DNA from: Marinobacterium zhoushanense
GTDB lineage: Bacteria > Pseudomonadota > Gammaproteobacteria > Pseudomonadales > Balneatricaceae
Assembly: GCF_014641945.1 (NCBI RefSeq)
Contig: NZ_BMIJ01000001.1
Span: forward strand, 124,001 to 188,000
Length of the DNA stretch: 64,000 nt
Direction of reading: 5' to 3'
Shown: piece after piece, positions 27,634 through 36,621 of the stretch
Position numbering within the stretch: the first letter of the stretch is position 1
Layout: each line of letters starts with the position of its first letter
Position numbers and translations under genes: made by a program
Notes under the pieces: generated by a model
Database searches by the model: none
What the model was told of the DNA's origin: nothing
The model's input: the letters and a program-made list of their open reading frames with translations, nothing else

Positions 27634-28584
27634 TCAGGAACCGGTGCGGGTCTGCTTCGGGGTCTGGCCGGTCACCCGTTTATAGACACGGGTAAAATGG
27701 GACGGATCGGCCAGGCCGACCCTGTAGCCGATCTCGGAGATCGACAGGTTTTTAAAGGCCGGCGAGCTGAGCAATCGCTGGGCTATAACGATCCGCTCAG
27801 CGATCAGCATCTCGGCGAAGGTTGTTCCCTGCATCGCCAGAGTGCGGTGCAAGGTGCGTACGGAGATCGCCAGGTCATCGGCGATGGCCGCAGCGACAAG
27901 ACCCGGTTCGGTGCAGCGGGCACGAATCGCATCGCCTATCCCGGCGGCGAGATCCTGGGCCGGTTTCACACGTTGTTGCGCAACGGATTCCGGTTGCAGC
28001 GCAAGACAGAGCAATGCCCCCACTTGATCGGCCAGCAGTTTATCCGGCAGAGGCAGCGCACCCACGGCGTTGGGTGAGAGTTGACGCAACAGCGTGCCGA
28101 GCGAAAGCCCCCATCCCTGCTGACCGTCAATTCGACGCCCCAGCAAAGCCTCAGGATGGGGCAACCAGTTCTCCAGCCAACTCACCGGCGCCTGCACCGA
28201 CAGTACCGAGAAGTCATCAGGGAAGTTGAACTCATACCGTTCACGGGAGTCGACCAGCGTCATATCACCGCTTAACAAGCGACCGCCACTGCCCATCTGA
28301 TGGACCGTCCAGGGCGAGCCGTGGTTATACAAGAGGTAGTAGTAATTCTGGCCGCTACGCGAGATATCGACATGGCGCCGATAGACATGCTGTGCCGTGG
28401 CCGACACATCGTTTAGCGTCAGCAGATCCAGGCGTGCCGCTTCCAGATGAGCTCGAAAATCCTCCTTGCGAGACGAGGTGACGTGCATCTCCAGAAACGC
28501 CTCGCATACCGCCCCGACCCAATAATCGAGCCGATGATGAGATGCTACCTGATCGGTCGACCAGACTCTCTTTGACTGTCTCAT
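27634..28584 (-). CDS. AraC-family transcriptional regulator
   Basis: The 316-residue protein has an N-terminal AraC-binding-like domain of the type found in XylS/NahR-independent FeaR-like regulators (residues about 30-190) and a C-terminal AraC DNA-binding domain (LAISVRTLHRTLAMQGTTFAEML; ISEIGYRVGLADPSHFTRVYKRVTGQTP). It is upstream of and co-directional with the alpha/beta hydrolase. Its inducer cannot be read; a small aromatic or catecholamine-like compound is common in this subgroup. Confidence 0.87.
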   Translation of the reverse strand: MRQSKRVWSTDQVASHHRLDYWVGAVCEAFLEMHVTSSRKEDFRAHLEAARLDLLTLNDVSATAQHVYRRHVDISRSGQNYYYLLYNHGSPWTVHQMGSGGRLLSGDMTLVDSRERYEFNFPDDFSVLSVQAPVSWLENWLPHPEALLGRRIDGQQGWGLSLGTLLRQLSPNAVGALPLPDKLLADQVGALLCLALQPESVAQQRVKPAQDLAAGIGDAIRARCTEPGLVAAAIADDLAISVRTLHRTLAMQGTTFAEMLIAERIVIAQRLLSSPAFKNLSISEIGYRVGLADPSHFTRVYKRVTGQTPKQTRTGS

Positions 28585-28779
28585 AACCTATTGTTTCTAT
28601 TATTTTTATTAGTAAAAAAACTCTCAGCATAGAGCAGTACGATACGGCTCTGCGACGCTATTTTCCCGCCGCTATCCGCCGATATGTTATATCCAACTCA
28701 ATCCGTAACGACAAACCCCCGATGCAATTTTTCCAACCCTCTGCTCGAACAACTCAAGCGAAATAGCCCCTCGGAAGCG

Positions 28780-29685
28780 CTACTCCGAAAACATCTCGAA
28801 CAGCAGATTGCGCAGCCAGATATTGCCGGTGTCCTGATGGAAGCGGCGGTGCCAGAACAGGTTGATCTGTGCCGGAGGAATGTCCACCGGATGGGGATGG
28901 GCGATCAGGTTCAGCTTTTCCGCGGTCTGCAGCGCCAGCTTCTCGGTAACGGTGGCGATCAGGTCGGTTTCGGCGACGATATAGGGCGCCGACATGAAGT
29001 GCGGCAGGTGCAGGCGCACGATACGGTCGATGCCGCTGCGTTTGAGCTGTTTCTCCACCCGGCCGTGGCCGGTGCCCTGGGCTTCGATGATGATGTGCTG
29101 CGCCTGGGAGAAGCGCTCCAGCGTCAGTTCCCCCTCCGCCAACGGATGATCCCGGCGCATCAGACAGACATACTGCTGCTCGAACAGGCGGCGCTGGTAG
29201 AAGCCCGCCTCCAGCTGCGGCAGCAGGCCCACCGCCAGGTCCACCGAGCCCGCCTCCATATCCTCCTTCAGCGAGCGTCCGGTGTCGCGCACCGTGGTGA
29301 TCGAGATATCGGGGGCATGAGTCGCCAGATAGGACATCAGCCTCGGTAGCAGGTACATCTCACCCAGGTCGGTCATCGAGATGCAGAAGGAGCGATCGCT
29401 GGTGGCGGGGTCGAAGCGCTCCTCGTAGTTCAGGCCATCCTGCAGCGTACTCAGCGCGTAGCCGATCGATTCGGCGATGTTGTCGGCGTAGGGGGTGGGT
29501 TTCATGCCGCGGGCGGTGCGCTCGAACAACTCGTCGTTCAGCACCTTGCGCAGCCGCGCCAGCGCATTGCTCACCGCCGGCTGCGACAGTCCGAGCTGCT
29601 CTGCCACTACGCCGGTCTTGCGCTCCCGGTACATCAGCTGAAACACGATCAGCAGATTCAGATCGATATCCTGCAAACGGATCAT
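28780..29685 (-). CDS. NahR/NagR-like LysR regulator (salicylate-responsive type)
   Basis: The 301-residue protein resembles NahR/NagR along its whole length from memory: DLDLNLL-like N-terminus (DIDLNLLIVFQLMYRERK), LGLSQPAVSNALARLRKVL, GMKPTPYA, FDPATSDRSFCISMTDLGE, SVDLAVGLLPQLEAGFYQRRL, and NLFWHRRFHQDTGNIWLR at the C-terminus. NahR proteins activate salicylate-induced aromatic operons. It is divergent from the operon starting at 29824, with a perfect dyad between them, so it is the probable activator and salicylate the probable inducer. Confidence 0.9.
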   Translation of the reverse strand: MIRLQDIDLNLLIVFQLMYRERKTGVVAEQLGLSQPAVSNALARLRKVLNDELFERTARGMKPTPYADNIAESIGYALSTLQDGLNYEERFDPATSDRSFCISMTDLGEMYLLPRLMSYLATHAPDISITTVRDTGRSLKEDMEAGSVDLAVGLLPQLEAGFYQRRLFEQQYVCLMRRDHPLAEGELTLERFSQAQHIIIEAQGTGHGRVEKQLKRSGIDRIVRLHLPHFMSAPYIVAETDLIATVTEKLALQTAEKLNLIAHPHPVDIPPAQINLFWHRRFHQDTGNIWLRNLLFEMFSE

Positions 29686-29700
29686 GGCGCCTCTCCAGTC

Positions 29701-29720
29701 ACATCAAGAGTTATTGATGT
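29701..29720. promoter_or_regulatory. Candidate NahR-type operator
   Basis: ACATCAA-N6-TTGATGT is a perfect 7-base inverted repeat in the 138-base gap between the LysR gene and the aromatic operon. It lies about 100 bases before the reductase start, the usual distance for a LysR activator site. The TTGAT half-site resembles the TGAT half of published NahR boxes. Confidence 0.6.
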
Positions 29721-29823
29721 TGTGAATACATAGTATTTAGGATCTTTTATATCTGAATATCATTCGCCGCCCTATAGTGATTTGCAAGTTCGAAGAATAA
29801 GAAATCGCTAACGGAGCGCCGGA

Positions 29824-30804
29824 ATGGAAGTTCGTATAACACCTATAAACAAGACGCTGACCGCCTCCACCGGCACCACTCTGCTGGATCTGCTGCGCGA
29901 CAATGAGGTGCCTATCTCCTACTCCTGCCTCTCCGGCCGTTGCGGCACCTGCCGCTGCAAGGTGATCGAGGGCGAGGTGAGCGGTCCGGCCGCCGCCGAA
30001 GGGCGTCTGGCCAATAACGGCCAGTACGTGCTGGCCTGCCAGAGCCGGGTCGAGAGCGACTGCGTTATCGAAGTGCCGGAGCCAGACGAGGTGGTCACCT
30101 TCCCGACCAAAACGCTGAAAGCCACCGTTACCGCCTTTGAGCAGCTGTCCAATGATGTGCGCCGCCTGCGCCTGAAAACCAACAAGCCACTGGAGTATGC
30201 TCCCGGCCAGTACGCCAACCTGACCTTCCCCGATGGCACCCGTGCCTACTCCATGGCCGGTTTGGCGGAGGATGGCGAGTTGGAGTTCCATATCCGTCTG
30301 GTGCCTAACGGTCGCGTGACCTCGCAGCTGGACAACAGGATCAAGGTCGGCAGCAGCCTGAAACTGAACGGCCCGCTCGGCGCCTCCTACCTGCGCCGCA
30401 AACACGAAGGCCCCATGCTCTGTATCGCCAGCGGCACCGGACTTGCGCCGATCCTGTCGATCCTGCGCGGCGCGCTGGAGTCCGGCATGAGCAATGCCAT
30501 CCATCTGCTGTTCGGCGCCCGTACCGAGGCTGATCTGTACGGCCTCAACTACCTGAACACCCTGGCATCCGACTTCGCCAACTTCAGCTACCGGATCTGC
30601 CTCAGCCACAGCCCCGATCACCAGGAGTACTACAACGGTCTGGTCACTGACGCGGTGGCGCAGCACTTCCCCGAGTTGTCCGACTGGCGCATCTATCTGG
30701 CCGGTGCCCCGGCGATGGTGGAGGCCGCATCGCTGGCCTGCACCAAGCGGGGCGCGGATATCGAACGGATCTACGCCGACGCGTTTTACCCCAGTGGGGT
30801 GTAG
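29824..30804 (+). CDS. nagAa: Ring-hydroxylating oxygenase reductase (NagAa-like)
   Basis: The 326-residue protein has a plant-type [2Fe-2S] domain with Cys35, Cys40, Cys43 and Cys72 (SCLSGRCGTC, LACQ), then an FAD domain (RAYSMAG) and an NAD domain (CIASGTGLAPILSIL). It passes electrons from NADH to the Rieske ferredoxin of the same operon. The size and layout match the reductase of salicylate 5-hydroxylase. It is the first gene of the operon. Other class III reductases (for naphthalene or anthranilate oxygenases) look similar, so the substrate is inferred from the operon. Confidence 0.9.
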   Translation: MEVRITPINKTLTASTGTTLLDLLRDNEVPISYSCLSGRCGTCRCKVIEGEVSGPAAAEGRLANNGQYVLACQSRVESDCVIEVPEPDEVVTFPTKTLKATVTAFEQLSNDVRRLRLKTNKPLEYAPGQYANLTFPDGTRAYSMAGLAEDGELEFHIRLVPNGRVTSQLDNRIKVGSSLKLNGPLGASYLRRKHEGPMLCIASGTGLAPILSILRGALESGMSNAIHLLFGARTEADLYGLNYLNTLASDFANFSYRICLSHSPDHQEYYNGLVTDAVAQHFPELSDWRIYLAGAPAMVEAASLACTKRGADIERIYADAFYPSGV

Positions 30805-30863
30805 CGGCGGCAAAACCTGATAACCGACCAATCCGACCAATAACGATAAGAAGGTAACGAGAG

Positions 30864-32120
30864 ATGAGTAACGACACTCGTATTCCACTTCAGCCGGTAT
30901 GGGACCAGCCCGATACCAGCCGCATCCCGTTCAAGGTCTACACCGACGAACAGACCCACCAACAGGAGCTGGAGAAACTGTTCTACCGCAACCACTGGTG
31001 CTACGTCGGCCTTGAAGCCGAGATCCCTGAACCGGGCGACTTCAAGCGTACGGTGATCGGCGAGCGTTCGGTGATCATGGTCCGTGACAACGAAGGCATG
31101 ATCAATGTGGTGGAGAACGTCTGCGCCCATCGCGGCATGCGCTTCTGCCGCAAGAAGCACGGTAACGCCAAGGAGCTGGTCTGCCCCTATCACCAGTGGA
31201 ACTACGACCTGAAGGGCAACCTGCAGGGTGTACCCTTCCGCCGCGGCGTGAAGCAGGACGGCGAGGTGAAGGGCGGCATGCCGAAGGATTTCAAACCCGC
31301 CGAGCATGGCCTGACCCAGCTGCGTGTCGCCCAGCGAGGCGGCGTGGTGTTCGCCAGCTTCGATGAGAATGTGGAGCCGTTCGAGGAGTTCATCGGCCCG
31401 CAGATGCTGCACTACTTCGACCGCCTGTTTAACGGCCGCAAGCTCAAGCTGCTCGGCTACAACAAGCAGCGCATTCCCGGTAACTGGAAGCTGATGCAGG
31501 AGAACATCAAGGACCCCTACCATCCCGGCCTGCTGCACACCTGGTTCGTCACCTTCGGACTCTGGCGCGCCGACAACCGCTCTGAGCTGAAGATGGATGA
31601 GCACCACCGCCACGCGGCGATGATCTCCACCCGCGGCCAGGGCGGCAAGAACGCCCAGACCACCAACGTCAGCAGCTTCAAGGAGGAGATGAAGCTGAAC
31701 GACCCGCGCTTCCTCGATGTCGAGGTGGAACCCTGGTGGAACGGCCCCACCGCGGTAATGATGACGGTGTTCCCCAGCGTGATCCTGCAGCAGCAGGTCA
31801 ACAGCGTCAGCACCCGCCATATCCAGCCCAACGGCCACGACTCCTTCGACTTCGTCTGGACCCACTTCGGCTTCGAGGACGACACCCCGGAGATGACCGA
31901 GCGCCGCCTGCGCCAGGCCAACCTGTTCGGCCCGGCCGGTTTCGTCTCCGCCGACGACGGCGAGGTGATCGAGTTCTCTCAGGAGGGGTTCGAGCAGAAA
32001 CCGTTCCACCGCTCGCTGGCGGAACTGGGTGGACGCGAGATCGAAGAGACCGACCACATGGTGTCGGAGACGCTGATCCGCGGCATGTACGAATACTGGC
32101 GCAAGCAGATGGAGGTCTGA
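30864..32120 (+). CDS. nagG: Rieske oxygenase alpha subunit (salicylate 5-hydroxylase type)
   Basis: The 418-residue catalytic subunit has the Rieske cluster ligands Cys87-x-His89 and Cys107-x2-His110 and the mononuclear iron motif D217-x2-H220-x4-H225 (KDPYHPGLLH). Its length is close to NagG, the large subunit of salicylate 5-hydroxylase, which turns salicylate into gentisate. Gentisate-pathway genes follow in the same operon, which supports that product. Anthranilate or another 2-substituted benzoate cannot be excluded. It is followed directly by the beta subunit gene. Confidence 0.92.
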   Translation: MSNDTRIPLQPVWDQPDTSRIPFKVYTDEQTHQQELEKLFYRNHWCYVGLEAEIPEPGDFKRTVIGERSVIMVRDNEGMINVVENVCAHRGMRFCRKKHGNAKELVCPYHQWNYDLKGNLQGVPFRRGVKQDGEVKGGMPKDFKPAEHGLTQLRVAQRGGVVFASFDENVEPFEEFIGPQMLHYFDRLFNGRKLKLLGYNKQRIPGNWKLMQENIKDPYHPGLLHTWFVTFGLWRADNRSELKMDEHHRHAAMISTRGQGGKNAQTTNVSSFKEEMKLNDPRFLDVEVEPWWNGPTAVMMTVFPSVILQQQVNSVSTRHIQPNGHDSFDFVWTHFGFEDDTPEMTERRLRQANLFGPAGFVSADDGEVIEFSQEGFEQKPFHRSLAELGGREIEETDHMVSETLIRGMYEYWRKQMEV

Positions 32121-32122
32121 CC

Positions 32123-32608
32123 ATGAACAGTACGACGATGAATATGGAGATCTACCTGCAACTGACTCAGTTCTACCAGGATTATGCCGCGGCCGTGGAC
32201 GCCGCCGACTGGGATAGCTGGATCGAGATGTTCGCCGACGACTGCACCTACCGCATCCAGTCGCGCGAGAACCACGAGCGTAATCTGCCGATGGCGGCGT
32301 TGTCGCTGGATGGCAAGGGGATGCTGAAGGACCGCATCTACGGCATCACCGAGACCATCTTCCACGACCCGTACATGCAGAACCATGTGATCGCCGCGCC
32401 ACGCATTCTCGGCCTGTCGCCGGATCTGATCGAGGCCCAGGCCAACTATGCCGTGTTCCGCACCAAGAACGACGGCATCGCCCAGGTGTTCAACGTCGGT
32501 CGCTATATCGACCGCATCCGCCAGACCGCGGACGGCCTGCGTATCGAGTCGCGGATCTGCGTGTTCGACAACGACATGATCCTGAACTCCCTGATCTATC
32601 CGATCTGA
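32123..32608 (+). CDS. nagH: Rieske oxygenase beta subunit
   Basis: The ATG at 32123, two bases after the alpha-subunit stop, gives a 161-residue protein (MNSTTMNMEIYLQLTQFYQD) with the NTF2-like beta-subunit fold (WIEMFADDCTYRIQSRENHERNLPMA; ESRICVFDNDMILNSLIYPI). The overlapping upstream frame belongs to the alpha gene and is not part of this protein. The beta subunit is structural. Its length matches NagH. Confidence 0.9.
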   Translation: MNSTTMNMEIYLQLTQFYQDYAAAVDAADWDSWIEMFADDCTYRIQSRENHERNLPMAALSLDGKGMLKDRIYGITETIFHDPYMQNHVIAAPRILGLSPDLIEAQANYAVFRTKNDGIAQVFNVGRYIDRIRQTADGLRIESRICVFDNDMILNSLIYPI

Positions 32609-32630
32609 CCTTCTAAAGATGAGGTAACCC

Positions 32631-32945
32631 ATGAGCGAAAACTGGATCCCCGTCAGCGAGCTCGAGGCGATTCCCGACGACGACGTCATCGGCGTTGCGG
32701 TGAATGGCCATCAGATCGCGCTGTACAAGGTTGACGGTGAGGTCTTCGCCACTGACAACGTCTGCTCCCATGGGCAGGCGTTGCTCAGCGACGGCTTTCT
32801 CGAAGATGGCGAAATCGAATGCCCGCTGCACCAGGGGCGCTTCTGCATCAAGAGCGGCAAGGCGATGTGCGACCCACTGACCGAGGATATCCGCACCTAC
32901 ACCACCCGCGTCGAGGGCGAGGAGGTAATGCTGCTGCTCGATTAG
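32631..32945 (+). CDS. nagAb: Rieske-type ferredoxin of the oxygenase
   Basis: The 104-residue ferredoxin has ligands Cys45-x-His47 and Cys64-x2-His67 (CSHGQALLSDGF; ECPLHQGRF). It carries electrons from the reductase to the oxygenase. Its length matches NagAb. A spacing of 22 bases after the beta gene and GAGGTAAC before the ATG fit an operon. Confidence 0.92.
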   Translation: MSENWIPVSELEAIPDDDVIGVAVNGHQIALYKVDGEVFATDNVCSHGQALLSDGFLEDGEIECPLHQGRFCIKSGKAMCDPLTEDIRTYTTRVEGEEVMLLLD

Positions 32946-32993
32946 TAACCCAACACAACCAGCACATAACTATAAGTACACTGGAGAATAATA

Positions 32994-33956
32994 ATGAAAC
33001 GCACAGTTCTATCACTGATCACCGGCCTGTCACTCAGCCTCGGCGCCAGCCTGGCCTCCGCCCAGATGCTCTCCTTCGCCTCTCCGCCGCAGGGTTCGGT
33101 GTGGAACACCATGAGCACTGCCATGGCCAACGTGGCGCGTTCGGAGAAAGACCTGAATGCACTGGTACAGCCGTTCAGCGGCAACCGCGCCATGATGGAC
33201 GCGGTGGACCAGGGACTGGCCGAATTCGCCATCAATGACGTCAACGACGTGATCGTCGCCGCCCGCGGTGCCGAGGACTACAAGGATCGCAAACGCAGCA
33301 ACCTGCGCGTGGCGCTGCGGATCAGCCCACAGCCGATCGGCATCTTCGTGCGCAAGGACTCCGGCATCAACAGCATCCAGGATCTGGCCGGCAAGCGCGT
33401 CGCCGCCGGTTGGAACGCTTTTCCGCTCGGCCGTCCGCACATGGCCGCCATGCTTGCCACCGGTGGCCTGGGCTGGGACGACGTGGAGCAGGTGCCGGTG
33501 CCGGACCTGATCCGCGCCGCTGACGCCCTCGCCTCCGGCCGAATCGACGCTACCTACTTCGCCGTGGGCGGACCCAAGGTGGCCGAAGTGGATGCCTCGG
33601 TCGGTGGTGTGAAGTTCATCCCGGTCTCCTCCGATCCGACCGCCAACGACGCCATGGCGCAGATCCGCCCGGCGTTCTACTACTCGGTGGTGAAACCGGC
33701 GCCGCACTACGCCGGTGTCGAATCCCCCATCGAGATGGTCACCTGGGACAACGTGCTGGTGGTCGGTGCCCAGGTTCCCGAGGAGGAGGTGTACCAGATG
33801 GTCGCCTCGGTGCTGGAGAACAAGCAGAAGCTGAGCCAGCTGTTCCCCGGCTTCAAGGCGCTGGCCGTCGACGCACCCTACAAGATCTACCCGAGCCTCG
33901 ACTACCACCCCGGTGCCGTTCGCTACTTCAAGGAAAAAGGGCTCTGGCACGAATAA
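32994..33956 (+). CDS. TAXI-family TRAP binding protein in the aromatic operon
   Basis: The 320-residue protein has a signal peptide (cleaved near ASA-Q, about 24) and TAXI motifs (FASPPQGSVWNTMSTAMANVA; SGINSIQDLAGKRVAAGW; HPGAVRYFKEKGLWHE). The gene sits between the ferredoxin and the TRAP permease genes. The likely ligand is an aromatic acid that feeds the oxygenase (inference). It is a distant relative of the binding protein at 20438, so the two probably bind different ligands. Confidence 0.92.
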   Translation: MKRTVLSLITGLSLSLGASLASAQMLSFASPPQGSVWNTMSTAMANVARSEKDLNALVQPFSGNRAMMDAVDQGLAEFAINDVNDVIVAARGAEDYKDRKRSNLRVALRISPQPIGIFVRKDSGINSIQDLAGKRVAAGWNAFPLGRPHMAAMLATGGLGWDDVEQVPVPDLIRAADALASGRIDATYFAVGGPKVAEVDASVGGVKFIPVSSDPTANDAMAQIRPAFYYSVVKPAPHYAGVESPIEMVTWDNVLVVGAQVPEEEVYQMVASVLENKQKLSQLFPGFKALAVDAPYKIYPSLDYHPGAVRYFKEKGLWHE

Positions 33957-33993
33957 CCGGCACGAATAAGCAGTTGCCTGTAGGAGGCCTGTC

Positions 33994-35925
33994 ATGAGCA
34001 ATCATGCACCTGTTCGCGAAACCGATGTTCTTGAACATCAGGCTCTGGCAATGATCCGGACTCTGCTCGGATCCCTCATTGCCCTTGCCGCCATCGCATA
34101 CGCATCTGACCTGTTCAGCCGCTTGGGGCTGGCGATCTACACCGAGCAGTACCTGGCTGTGGTGCTCGGCAGCAGTCTGGCGCTGGTGTTCCTCAAACCC
34201 CGTGCAAACCTGACCCGGCGTCGTATCGACGCCCTGGTCGCGGTTATCGCCTTCATTGCCGGATGCTACTTGGCGATTCAATACCCGGTACTGGTAGAGC
34301 ATCAGTTGGATATGCCGCCGGCGGCTCTGGTGCTGTCGGGCCTGTTCTTCGTGCTGGTGCTTGAGGGGTTGCGCCGTGTGGTCGGTATCACCCTGGTGCT
34401 GGTGGTGCTGGGCTTTCTCGCCTTCGCCCTGCTTGGCCACCATCTGTCCGGCCCGCTGCAGACGCGGCAGGTCGAGCTGGACCGGCTGCTGGTCTACGTC
34501 GGCATCGACACCAACGGCATGCTCGGCCTGACCCTGAGCGTAGCCGCCACCATCGTGATCGGCTTCGTACTGTTCGGCCAGTTGCTGCTGCGCTCCGGCG
34601 GCGCCGACTTCTTCAACGATCTGGCGCTGGCTCTAATGGGCCGCTCTCGGGGCGGCTCAGGCAAGATCGCCACCATCGCCTCGGCGCTGTTCGGCTCCAT
34701 CTCCGGCGTGGTGGTATCCAATATCGTCGCCACCGGCGTGGTGACGATACGGATGATGAAACAGGGCGGTTTCAAACCCGAGACCGCCGCCGCCATCGAG
34801 ACAGTCGCCTCCACCGGCGGGCAGATCATGCCGCCGGTAATGGGCGCGGTCGCCTTCCTGATGGCGGAGTTCCTGCAGATCAGCTACGCCGAGGTGGTGC
34901 TGGCAGCACTGGTACCGGCGCTGCTCTACTATGCCGCACTGTTCATCCAGGTCGACCTGGAAGCGGCCAAGGAGGAGATCAAGAAGATCGACCCGGCGCT
35001 GATCCCGCCGCAAAAACAGGTGCTGAGCCAGGGCTGGATCTTCGTCATCCCCTTCGCCGCGGTGATCGGCGCCCTGTTCTTCTTCAATATGCGCCCGGAA
35101 ACCGCCGCCCTCTGGGGCGCGCTCGGCGCGCTGATCGTTGGCATCACCCGCGGCTACAAGGGCAAGCGAATGCACCTGCGCGAGCTGCGTGACGCACTGG
35201 CGGAAACCGGTCACTCCATCGTCGATATCATCATGATCGGCGCCGCCGCAGGCTTTATCATCGGCATCCTCAACGTCACCGGCCTCGGCTTCGGCCTCAC
35301 CTACGCGCTGGTACAGCTGGGTAACGGCAACCTGTTCCTGCTGCTGTTGATCTCCGCTGCGGTCTGCATCGTACTCGGCATGGGCATGCCCACCGTCGGC
35401 GTCTACCTGCTGCTGGCAGTACTGGTCGCCCCGTCGCTGGTACAGGTCGGGGTCGAGCCTATCGCCGCGCATCTGTTCATCTTCTACATGGGCATGATGT
35501 CGATGATCACTCCGCCGATCGCCATCGGCGCGTTCTTCGCCGCGAGCATCGCCAAGGCCGACCCGATCAAGACCGCCTTCACCGCCATGCGCCTGGGCTG
35601 GACCGCCTACATCGTCCCCTTCCTGTTCGTCACCACTCCCGCCCTGCTGCTGATCGGCGACCCTCTGTCGATCACGGTCGCAGTGGCCAGTGCACTGCTC
35701 GGGGTGTGGGCGATCTCGGTGGCCTTCGTCGGTTACTTCGGCCAGCGGCTGGTGATCGGCGGACGTCTGGCCTTTGCCCTGGCCGGCGGGCTGCTGCTGT
35801 TCCCCATGTCATCCGGCGATATCGGCCTGACCCTGCTGCTGCGTGCCACGGCCCTGCTGATCGTCGTCTCGCTGGTGCTCGTCGGCCGCTCGACCCGTCA
35901 ACGGCTGGCCGCGCAAACCAAATAA
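33994..35925 (+). CDS. Fused TRAP permease in the aromatic operon
   Basis: The 643-residue protein fuses the TRAP small and large subunits. Signatures are GSISGVVVSNIVATGVVTIRMMK and VASTGGQIMPPVMGAVAFLMA around residues 225-295, and VCIVLGMGMPTVGVYLLLA at about 455. AGGAGG precedes the ATG. Together with the adjacent TAXI protein it should import the operon's aromatic substrate by cation symport. Known salicylate importers are MFS or BenE-type, so a TRAP carrier here is unusual. Confidence 0.92.
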   Translation: MSNHAPVRETDVLEHQALAMIRTLLGSLIALAAIAYASDLFSRLGLAIYTEQYLAVVLGSSLALVFLKPRANLTRRRIDALVAVIAFIAGCYLAIQYPVLVEHQLDMPPAALVLSGLFFVLVLEGLRRVVGITLVLVVLGFLAFALLGHHLSGPLQTRQVELDRLLVYVGIDTNGMLGLTLSVAATIVIGFVLFGQLLLRSGGADFFNDLALALMGRSRGGSGKIATIASALFGSISGVVVSNIVATGVVTIRMMKQGGFKPETAAAIETVASTGGQIMPPVMGAVAFLMAEFLQISYAEVVLAALVPALLYYAALFIQVDLEAAKEEIKKIDPALIPPQKQVLSQGWIFVIPFAAVIGALFFFNMRPETAALWGALGALIVGITRGYKGKRMHLRELRDALAETGHSIVDIIMIGAAAGFIIGILNVTGLGFGLTYALVQLGNGNLFLLLLISAAVCIVLGMGMPTVGVYLLLAVLVAPSLVQVGVEPIAAHLFIFYMGMMSMITPPIAIGAFFAASIAKADPIKTAFTAMRLGWTAYIVPFLFVTTPALLLIGDPLSITVAVASALLGVWAISVAFVGYFGQRLVIGGRLAFALAGGLLLFPMSSGDIGLTLLLRATALLIVVSLVLVGRSTRQRLAAQTK

Positions 35926-35934
35926 GGACACGCC

Positions 35935-36576
35935 ATGCAACTGTACAGCTTCTTCAACAGCTCCACCTCCTACCGCGTGCGTATCGCGTTGGCACTGAAG
36001 GAGGTGGCCTACGACTACCGCGGCGTCAACATCCGCAGCGGCGAGCAACGGCAGGCCGGATATGTCGAACTCAACCCGGCCAAAGGCGTGCCGGTGCTGG
36101 TGAGCGACGACGGCGGTTCGCTGACCCAGTCGATGGCGATCGTCCAGTACCTGGACGACACCCTGGGCGGCCCGCGCCTGATCCCCAACCAACCGCTGCA
36201 GAAAGCGCGGGTACTGGAGCTCGCCAATGCCATCGCCTGCGATATGCATCCGGTCAACAACCTCAAGGTGCTGGGCTACCTGACAAACAACCTGGGTATC
36301 AGCGAAGAGCAGAAGAAAACCTGGTACGCCCACTGGGTCGCCGAGGGGTTTTCGGCGGTGGAGGCACTACTGGAACGTTACGGCAGCCAACCCTACTGCT
36401 TTGGCGATCAACCGACGCTGGCGGACTGCTGCCTCGTGCCCCAGGTGGCCAATGCGCTGCGCATGGGGTGCGATCTAAGCCCCTATCCGCGCGTCATGTC
36501 GATCTACGAGCACTGCCGCACACAACCCGCGTTCATTCAGGCGGAACCGGCCAGACAGCCGGATTACGTTGACTGA
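35935..36576 (+). CDS. nagL: Maleylpyruvate isomerase (zeta-class GST)
   Basis: The 213-residue protein has the zeta-class GST/MaiA start (LYSFFNSSTSYRVRIALALKEVAYDY) with the catalytic Ser/Thr region, and SMAIVQYLDD and CDMHPVNNLKVL further on. In the gentisate pathway this glutathione-dependent enzyme isomerises maleylpyruvate to fumarylpyruvate. Maleylacetoacetate isomerase (tyrosine pathway) is the sequence alternative; the adjacent gentisate dioxygenase favours maleylpyruvate. Spacing to the TRAP stop is 9 bases. Confidence 0.88.
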   Translation: MQLYSFFNSSTSYRVRIALALKEVAYDYRGVNIRSGEQRQAGYVELNPAKGVPVLVSDDGGSLTQSMAIVQYLDDTLGGPRLIPNQPLQKARVLELANAIACDMHPVNNLKVLGYLTNNLGISEEQKKTWYAHWVAEGFSAVEALLERYGSQPYCFGDQPTLADCCLVPQVANALRMGCDLSPYPRVMSIYEHCRTQPAFIQAEPARQPDYVD

Positions 36577-36621
36577 CAAAGCGCATCGACTGAAAGAATA
36601 GAAGAACCGAGGAGAGACGAG

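Noticed and set aside
29737..30888. Minus-strand frame overlapping the reductase gene
   Set aside because: Antisense to a clear ferredoxin reductase and overlaps the regulatory gap.
30786..32057. Long open frame on the minus strand opposite the oxygenase alpha gene
   Set aside because: It is antisense to a clear Rieske oxygenase; its length reflects GC-rich codon bias. No family resemblance.
30864..32120. Anthranilate or benzoate dioxygenase instead of salicylate 5-hydroxylase
   Set aside because: The subunit sizes, NahR-like regulator and gentisate genes fit salicylate best, although the substrate is not proved by sequence.
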